Positions 60,062 to 63,671 of a stretch of DNA of 63,671 nucleotides are shown piece after piece (within the stretch, counting starts at the first letter, position 1; each line of letters opens with the position of its first letter). The DNA comes from a virus, in IMG/VR virus record IMGVR_UViG_3300023184_002538, positions 1 to 63,671 of that record; one strand, given 5' to 3'. The position numbers were made by a program, and so were the translations under genes. Below the pieces are notes generated by a model, which worked only from the letters and a program-made list of their open reading frames with translations, made no database searches and had not been told where the DNA came from.

Positions 60062-60529
60062 ATGGGAACACGATCACGCATTGGAGTCATGCACGGCGAC
60101 AAGGTAAAGAGCATTTATTGCCATTGGGACGGCTACTTGTCGCACAATGGTCGGCTACTGCAGGACCATTACGATAGTGCCAAGGCTAACAACCTCGTAG
60201 CCATGGGCGATATGAGTTCGCTGGGTCGGGTAATTGGCGAAGCACATCCGTTCAGCCCACACGGTAGCCCAGAGGATTCAGCCCTGTACGAACACGCCAA
60301 GGACCAAGGCTACTGCACATTCTACGGACGTGACCGTGGTGAGACTGGTACTGAGTTCCGAGTGGCTCACACGTTTGCAGAGTTCCTGGAACAAGCAGAC
60401 GGCTGTGGTGCTGAGTACTATTACATTATGAAGGACGGTGTTTGGTATTGTGGCGACACATACGATCACAGCCCGTTGAGCAAGCGTTTGACATTATTAA
60501 CTGAAGCATTAGAAAAGGAAACAGCATGA
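60062..60529 (+). CDS. Conserved phage protein of unknown function
   Basis: A 155-aa protein starting MGTRSRIGVMHGDKVKSIYC, then HWDGYLSHNGRLLQDHY. GTRSxIG...I-Y-C-H-W-D-G-Y is a pattern I recall from many phage and plasmid proteins with no assigned activity. YYYIMKDGVWYCGDTYDH lies near the end. It leads a three-gene unit joined by ATGA overlaps. Confidence 0.75.
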   Translation: MGTRSRIGVMHGDKVKSIYCHWDGYLSHNGRLLQDHYDSAKANNLVAMGDMSSLGRVIGEAHPFSPHGSPEDSALYEHAKDQGYCTFYGRDRGETGTEFRVAHTFAEFLEQADGCGAEYYYIMKDGVWYCGDTYDHSPLSKRLTLLTEALEKETA

Positions 60530-60678
60530 GCAAGGCATTAGTCGAACTACTAGATGGTTATAGTGAACTATTAACTATGACTCTTGATATGAGAAACGAT
60601 ACCAAAGATCGGTTGACCAAGGTGCTAATTGATCTTGAGTACACCCAATTTTTAATTGATAAAGGACTACTGCGATGA
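60526..60678 (+). CDS. Hypothetical microprotein (50 aa)
   Basis: ATG 60526 overlaps the preceding stop (ATGA) and the stop at 60678 overlaps the next start (ATGA). It gives a 50-aa helical peptide beginning MSKALVELLDGYSELLTMTL. The two-sided coupling and AAAAGGAAACAGC upstream support it. Function unknown. Confidence 0.6.
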   Translation: MSKALVELLDGYSELLTMTLDMRNDTKDRLTKVLIDLEYTQFLIDKGLLR

Positions 60679-60857
60679 GCAAGATGAGCGAACTAGCCTA
60701 CGACATTGAACAACTGTACATTGAGGGCTATAGTGCCCGCAGCATTGCAGTTCAGTTGAAGTGCCCCATAGACATTGTTTATGGTTGGATTGAATCGAAT
60801 AGTGTGGCAGATCAGCCACAGGAGGAGCATAGCCCATTCGAAACAATAAATTCCTAA
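60675..60857 (+). CDS. Small helix-turn-helix protein
   Basis: A 60-aa protein whose centre, YIEGYSARSIAVQLKCPIDIV followed by YGWIES, fits a resolvase/homeodomain-like helix-turn-helix (helix, GYS turn, recognition helix). It has no dimerisation or catalytic domain. It could regulate phage promoters. Last gene of the three-gene unit. Confidence 0.7.
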   Translation: MSKMSELAYDIEQLYIEGYSARSIAVQLKCPIDIVYGWIESNSVADQPQEEHSPFETINS

Positions 60858-60866
60858 AAATAATGG

Positions 60867-60895
60867 TTGACAACGGACCATAACCGTTGTATAAT
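60867..60895 (+). promoter_or_regulatory. Early-type promoter (spacer dyad CAACGG-...-CCGTTG)
   Basis: TTGACA, 17 bp, TATAAT. CAACGG (overlapping the -35 end) and CCGTTG are a perfect 6-bp inverted repeat around ACCATAA, unrelated in sequence to GGTAAAACC. The leader is about 60 nt and lacks the usual CACTAAGGAGCA. Confidence 0.9.
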
Positions 60896-60954
60896 TAACA
60901 TATGGACACGCAATTATGCATCCATATTTTTACACACAGAGAAAGAGGTTTATT

Positions 60955-61338
60955 ATGTCAGTTTTTTCACATGCAGGTGTTAGCCGTCTCAACGGTGAGT
61001 TCAAAGTTCGTTTCGCTAATGATGCTCTTCGCGTCAAGGTCTTGGCCAAGAATGGTCACAAGGACATTGACATCATCGAGCTCAAAGAGCCAATGACTAA
61101 GGAAGATGCTATCGCGTATCTTATGAGCATTGACTTCGCTACTCAAAACGGTGTTACCAACGCCGAAGTTGAGATGGCATTGTTTGAGGCTGTAGACAAG
61201 CGTGCCGTTAAGCCCGCCAAAGCGCCTAAGGCTCCCAAAGCTACTAAGGCCAAGCCTACGATGGAATCCATCAAGGCTAAGGCTGTTAAGGCCACTGCAC
61301 CCAAGGTTGATGCAGCCTTGGAAGATGCACCCTTCTAA
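60955..61338 (+). CDS. Hypothetical protein with Ala/Lys/Pro-rich tail
   Basis: From ATG 60955 (AAAGAGG upstream) this is 127 aa. Residues 1-80 form a compact domain (MSVFSHAGVSRLNGEFKVRF, VKVLAKNGHKDIDIIEL, ATQNGVTNAEVEMALFEAV). The rest is a basic tail with repeats of KAP, KAT and KAK, ending in an acidic EDAPF. The tail may bind nucleic acid. Frames opening at 60902 and 60916 are leader sequence. Confidence 0.7.
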   Translation: MSVFSHAGVSRLNGEFKVRFANDALRVKVLAKNGHKDIDIIELKEPMTKEDAIAYLMSIDFATQNGVTNAEVEMALFEAVDKRAVKPAKAPKAPKATKAKPTMESIKAKAVKATAPKVDAALEDAPF

Positions 61339-61354
61339 GTAATAGCGGGGTATC

Positions 61355-61426
61355 TGGGCCCTAGTGGCCCACTTAGTTAAACAGAGTGCCGAGCGACGAA
61401 GGAAATGAGTACTCTGTTTAACTAAG
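61355..61426 (+). promoter_or_regulatory. Tandem hairpins in an intergenic leader
   Basis: First hairpin: TGGGCC (61355-61360) with GGCCCA (61366-61371). Second: CTTAGTTAAACAGAGT (61372-61387) with ACTCTGTTTAACTAAG (61411-61426), a perfect 16-bp stem around a 23-nt purine-rich loop. A CACCTAAGGAGCA ribosome binding site follows. There is no T-run, so an RNA control or processing element is more likely than a terminator. Confidence 0.75.
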
Positions 61427-61444
61427 ACACCTAAGGAGCAAAAG

Positions 61445-61690
61445 ATGAGTAGACTAGCATTCTATGGTAGACAATGGACAGTATTTGAGGCTGGCAACAA
61501 GAATCATCGACAATGGTTCGCAGAGTTCCAACGATCAGGTACATGGAGCAAATGCCCAGTGAGATTCATTGTGGATGATGATCACGGCGATCTAATCACT
61601 ATGATTCAACGTAAGTTGATTGAATACTACACTGATCAAGAATTTGGCAAAATACGTAAGACTGGACCGTTGACATTGATCAAAGACTAG
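61445..61690 (+). CDS. Hypothetical protein
   Basis: An 81-aa protein starting MSRLAFYGRQWTVFEAGNKN, rich in aromatic and charged residues, with RFIVDDDHGDLITMIQRKLI near the middle. It follows the tandem hairpins and carries the next promoter at its 3' end. No family recognised. Confidence 0.65.
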   Translation: MSRLAFYGRQWTVFEAGNKNHRQWFAEFQRSGTWSKCPVRFIVDDDHGDLITMIQRKLIEYYTDQEFGKIRKTGPLTLIKD

Positions 61691-61701
61691 TGTACACTAG
61701 T
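61670..61701 (+). promoter_or_regulatory. Promoter with a 16-bp perfect palindrome over the -10 box
   Basis: TTGACA and TACACT are separated by 17 bp. ACTAGTGTACACTAGT (61686-61701) is a perfect 16-bp palindrome covering the -10 box. This is the layout of a repressor operator. The promoter drives the winged-helix-like gene at 61742, so autoregulation is possible. Confidence 0.65.
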
Positions 61702-61741
61702 TCTAACTGCTGATGCAGTATAAACACAAAGGAAAACAAAA

Positions 61742-62017
61742 ATGCAAACTTATAAAATCAACGAGGGCACCAAGACCCACAAACTCTTTACTGCTCTTAA
61801 GAGTGGTGACAAAGTAACTGCTAGCCAAGCAGAGAAGCGTTTCGGTATCAAGAACATCAGTGCCGATGTTAGCCGTATTCGTCAAGCAGGTTTCGCAGTG
61901 TACGCAAACACACGTACCGCTGGCAATCACGTAGAAGTTACCGAATACGTTATCGGTCAGCCATCACGTAAGTTGATCGCTGCCGGTTACCGCGCTATGG
62001 CTCTTGGCCTAGTTTAA
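61742..62017 (+). CDS. Winged-helix/HTH-like small protein
   Basis: A 91-aa protein with HKLFTALKSGDKVTASQAEK followed by RFGIKNISADVSRIRQAGFA and a beta wing YANTRTAGNHVEVTEYVIG. The order fits a small winged-helix DNA-binding domain, similar to proteins found in many phages. AAAGGAAAAC precedes the start. It is the best candidate to bind the palindrome upstream. Confidence 0.75.
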   Translation: MQTYKINEGTKTHKLFTALKSGDKVTASQAEKRFGIKNISADVSRIRQAGFAVYANTRTAGNHVEVTEYVIGQPSRKLIAAGYRAMALGLV

Positions 62018-62030
62018 GAACGCTCCGAAC

Positions 62031-62116
62031 GTCTGATGTCGCGTATCAGACACAAGTCCCGGGGGTAGTGTCCCGGGCAAACCCCAGAACCCTGTATGCC
62101 TTTAGTGTACGGGGTT
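62031..62116 (+). ncRNA. Three-hairpin intergenic element
   Basis: GTCTGAT pairs with ATCAGAC (62031-62051). CCCGGG pairs with CCCGGG (62058-62077). AACCCTGTA pairs with TACGGGGTT (62088-62116) with one G-U pair. No T-run follows. It lies between the winged-helix gene and the next promoter, so it could be a 3'-end stabiliser, a processed small RNA or a protein-binding site. Confidence 0.45.
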
Positions 62117-62155
62117 CACCTATTCAGGTCAACCTCTTTTGAAAGACCCTACAGG

Positions 62156-62184
62156 TTGACAGGAAAATACTTTGAGACTATAAT
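62156..62184 (+). promoter_or_regulatory. Early-type promoter (no spacer dyad)
   Basis: TTGACA, 17 bp, TATAAT. The spacer lacks GGTAAAACC and any clear inverted repeat. The leader has AACGGAGAACACT. Confidence 0.88.
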
Positions 62185-62207
62185 AATAGCATACAACGGA
62201 GAACACT

Positions 62208-62558
62208 ATGAAACAGATCATTGCCCTTGCAATCGGATTGACCTTAGTCGGTGCTGCACAAGCAGATTACTACCGTGAATACCGCCATCAGCCACGCACC
62301 GTGATCGTTGAGCGAGTTCAGACCGGCGGAGACGTCCTAGTGCCCTTGATCATCGGCGGCATCTTTGGTGCAGCGATCGCCAATGCCAATCAACCGCAAC
62401 CTGTTGTAATTCAACAACAACCTCAAGTCTATGTGCAACCACAAGCACCACAAGGGTTCGTTCAATGCCCTCCTGGAACCATGCCCTTCGAGCAGCGAGG
62501 TTGGGTTCGTAACCCTTGGGGTCAATGGATCCAATCTTCCTACATTGATTGCCGATAA
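62208..62558 (+). CDS. Exported or membrane-associated protein
   Basis: A 116-aa protein with a classical signal peptide, MKQIIALAIGLTLVGAAQA followed by DYYREYR, and likely cleavage after AQA. A glycine-zipper-like segment VLVPLIIGGIFGAAIANA lies at about 44-61, followed by a Gln/Pro-rich stretch and FVQCPPGTMP with a second Cys near the end. A periplasmic or outer-membrane location is predicted. It may alter the host envelope, for example in superinfection exclusion; that is inference. Confidence 0.72.
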   Translation: MKQIIALAIGLTLVGAAQADYYREYRHQPRTVIVERVQTGGDVLVPLIIGGIFGAAIANANQPQPVVIQQQPQVYVQPQAPQGFVQCPPGTMPFEQRGWVRNPWGQWIQSSYIDCR

Positions 62559-62568
62559 CCCTTACAGG

Positions 62569-62597
62569 TTGACAGGGTTCTCCAAACCTGTTATAAT
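62569..62597 (+). promoter_or_regulatory. Early-type promoter (spacer dyad ACAGG-...-CCTGT)
   Basis: TTGACA, 17 bp, TATAAT. ACAGG and CCTGT are a 5-bp inverted repeat around the spacer. AGCAAGGAGCA leader follows. Confidence 0.92.
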
Positions 62598-62621
62598 ACA
62601 CACATAGACAGCAAGGAGCAC

Positions 62622-62822
62622 ATGATGATCAAAGTAGCAAAGATGACAGACGGCCGGGTGGTTGAAGTCGTTCGGGTTGCAGAGACCGTGGGCTTCAGCC
62701 CTGAGCCAGGTTGGGTCATGGTCTGCATGGACTTTGAAAAGACCTATGGCAAGCGGACTGAGTTCAAGTGGGTGCCAGCCGCTACCCAATTTGAGTGGGT
62801 TAGAGAATACACTTTCGGTTGA
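62622..62822 (+). CDS. Hypothetical small protein
   Basis: A 66-aa protein starting MMIKVAKMTDGRVVEVVRVA (ATG 62622 or 62625), mostly beta, with FSPEPGWVMVCMDF and TEFKWVPAATQFEWV. No family recognised. It ends within the next promoter. Confidence 0.65.
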   Translation: MMIKVAKMTDGRVVEVVRVAETVGFSPEPGWVMVCMDFEKTYGKRTEFKWVPAATQFEWVREYTFG

Positions 62823-62847
62823 CAGGGTCTTAGGATCCTGCTATAAT
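62819..62847 (+). promoter_or_regulatory. Early-type promoter (spacer dyad CAGG-...-CCTG)
   Basis: TTGACA, 17 bp, TATAAT. CAGG and CCTG flank the spacer, with AGGATCCT inside. The leader ends CACACACTAGGAGCAG, in which the usual TAAGGAG is TAGGAG. Confidence 0.92.
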
Positions 62848-62883
62848 ACACACATAGACAGCAACACACACTAGGAGCAGAAA

Positions 62884-63084
62884 ATGACAGCAATAACAGT
62901 AGCAGCGATGATAGAGGCATTGAGCCGTTTGCCCGGAGACGCAGAGTTGGTAGTAACCGAAAGCGGTTATTACTGCTATGGCGAATTCGCAACGATCATG
63001 TTGCCAGAGCCTTACACACCGGACACAGAAGAGACTGTGCCCACTGTGATGTACCGCATCGGTCACAGCCACCAATCTTACTAA
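62884..63084 (+). CDS. Hypothetical small protein
   Basis: A 66-aa protein starting MTAITVAAMIEALSRLPGDA, then ELVVTESGYYCYGEF. The A-L-S-x-L-P-G-D-A-E-L-V pattern is a common small phage motif of unknown use. The stop is 3 bp from the next ribosome binding site. Confidence 0.65.
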   Translation: MTAITVAAMIEALSRLPGDAELVVTESGYYCYGEFATIMLPEPYTPDTEETVPTVMYRIGHSHQSY

Positions 63085-63094
63085 GGAGCACAAG

Positions 63095-63178
63095 ATGACA
63101 GACTTTCAAATGTGGATGACAGTGGCAGTGATCATAGGGATCTTTGCCATTAAGGTTTGGATACTGACTAAGATCTAA
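63095..63178 (+). CDS. Single-span membrane microprotein (1)
   Basis: ATG 63095 after ACTAAGGAGCACAAG gives 27 aa: a short MTDFQMWMTV start, a hydrophobic AVIIGIFAIKVWIL span and a Lys-Ile end. It is followed 9 bp later by a near copy. Likely an inner-membrane peptide. Confidence 0.6.
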   Translation: MTDFQMWMTVAVIIGIFAIKVWILTKI

Positions 63179-63187
63179 GGAGCAGAT

Positions 63188-63274
63188 ATGATAGCAGACT
63201 TTGAAATGTGGATGACAGTGGCAATGATCGTAGGGGTCTTGGCCGTTATGGGTTGGATGATTACTGAAGTTTAA
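63188..63274 (+). CDS. Single-span membrane microprotein (2)
   Basis: ATG 63188 after CTAAGGAGCAGAT gives 28 aa: MIADFEMWMTVAMIVGVLAV then MGWMITEV. It is a tandem duplicate of the gene at 63095, with DF-x-MWMTVA identical. Each copy keeps its own AAGGAG site. Confidence 0.6.
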   Translation: MIADFEMWMTVAMIVGVLAVMGWMITEV

Positions 63275-63284
63275 GGAGCAAGAT

Positions 63285-63518
63285 ATGCAAGCAGAAGCAA
63301 CACGGTATGACACACGGCATGGTGGCCCCTATGATCGGGGCAGTGCCGACAGTTACTACGGTCGTGGATATCATCCGCACTACTTTGAAGGTGCCACAAG
63401 CACCACACCTCGCGTGGACTTGGAGAACATGACTGCCGCTGAGATCACAGCCTACACCGCAGGCTTCAACGACAATGAATCGTTTGGTGAGAAAAAAGAT
63501 TGGGGCAGAGACAAATAA
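63285..63518 (+). CDS. Conserved small phage protein (GGPxDRGxADxYYGR type)
   Basis: A 77-aa protein with RHGGPYDRGSADSYYGRGY near the N-terminus and ENMTAAEITAYTAGFNDNES later. The GGPYDRGSADxYYGR motif is one I recall from small proteins of many phages; no function is assigned. Last gene of a four-gene unit with the two microproteins. Confidence 0.75.
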   Translation: MQAEATRYDTRHGGPYDRGSADSYYGRGYHPHYFEGATSTTPRVDLENMTAAEITAYTAGFNDNESFGEKKDWGRDK

Positions 63519-63521
63519 AGG

Positions 63522-63550
63522 TTGACAGGTCAGCGTTTTGGACATATAAT
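63522..63550 (+). promoter_or_regulatory. Early-type promoter
   Basis: TTGACA, 17 bp, TATAAT, with a weak GTC...GAC symmetry in the spacer. AAAGGAGCACAAG leader follows. Confidence 0.9.
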
Positions 63551-63580
63551 ACACACATGAAACAAACAAAGGAGCACAAG

Positions 63581-63671
63581 ATGTCAGATGAAATGTACGA
63601 GATATTAGCCGCATTGGACAAAGCCGCAGAACTTATGTTCGCATACGGACTCAACGGCTATGCCGAACAAG
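63581..63671 (+). CDS. Hypothetical protein, partial (C-terminus beyond the window)
   Basis: ATG 63581 (AAAGGAG 9-15 bp upstream) opens a frame of 30 codons that runs off the right edge. It begins MSDEMYEILAALDKAAELMF and appears helical. Too little is visible to assign. Confidence 0.6.
   Translation, partial: MSDEMYEILAALDKAAELMFAYGLNGYAEQ

Noticed and set aside
1-63671. Prophage integration module (integrase, att sites) or transposons
   Set aside because: No integrase, transposase, terminal inverted repeats or target-site duplications were recognised.

Overview
This 63.7 kb window looks like part of the genome of a large T4-like tailed phage, probably marine. The evidence is a set of T4/cyanophage-style virion proteins, a T4-gp30-type ATP-dependent DNA ligase, several exact copies of the T4-type late promoter box TATAAATA, densely packed and translationally coupled genes, and small homing-type nucleases. 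No integrase, attachment site, tRNA gene or CRISPR array was recognised. The host cannot be read from the sequence. Perfect sigma70-type promoters and TAAGGAG ribosome binding sites point to an ordinary Gram-negative bacterium.

Layout. (1) 1-4811, minus strand: two tail-fibre or structural proteins, one carrying collagen-like repeats and 24 exact-length 16-residue repeats. (2) 4884-8151: a zinc-ribbon protein, an HNH nuclease, translation initiation factor IF-1, DNA ligase and an ErpA-type iron-sulfur carrier. (3) 8186-47757: a very AT-rich accessory region with at least 14 radical-SAM genes. Mixed among them are PP-loop ATP pyrophosphatases (two QueC-like), PLP-fold proteins, a SET-domain protein, an Asp/Asn-hydroxylase-like protein, a kinase-like protein, a GNAT acetyltransferase, methyltransferases, a carbamoyltransferase, glycosyltransferase-like proteins and SGNH hydrolases. 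(4) 47804-51866, minus strand: three more virion-type proteins, one with a Hint (hedgehog/intein) domain. (5) 51977-54783, plus strand: a sugar/surface module with GDP-mannose 4,6-dehydratase, a GT9-like transferase, a DUF6165 protein and a 2OG-Fe(II) oxygenase. (6) 54851-55273: an HNH nuclease. (7) 55274-56144: a non-coding block with direct repeats and a likely structured RNA with its own promoter and terminator. (8) 56145-63671, plus strand: about two dozen small, mostly unknown genes. They are driven by a battery of near-identical promoters (TTGACA, exactly 17 bp, TATAAT) followed by a conserved leader ending in AAGGAGCA.

How the parts may work together (inference). Region 3 has the gene content of a biosynthetic and modification island lying between two virion gene blocks. 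The ErpA-like carrier may supply iron-sulfur clusters for the radical-SAM enzymes. The glycosyltransferase, SGNH, carbamoyltransferase and gmd genes suggest changes to a surface glycan of host or virion. The N-twitch radical-SAM, SET, hydroxylase and PP-loop genes could instead modify a peptide, a nucleotide or an unusual sugar. The sequence alone does not reveal the substrate. The right arm resembles a phage early region, while the island and virion genes carry late-type promoter boxes, which suggests the island is expressed late.
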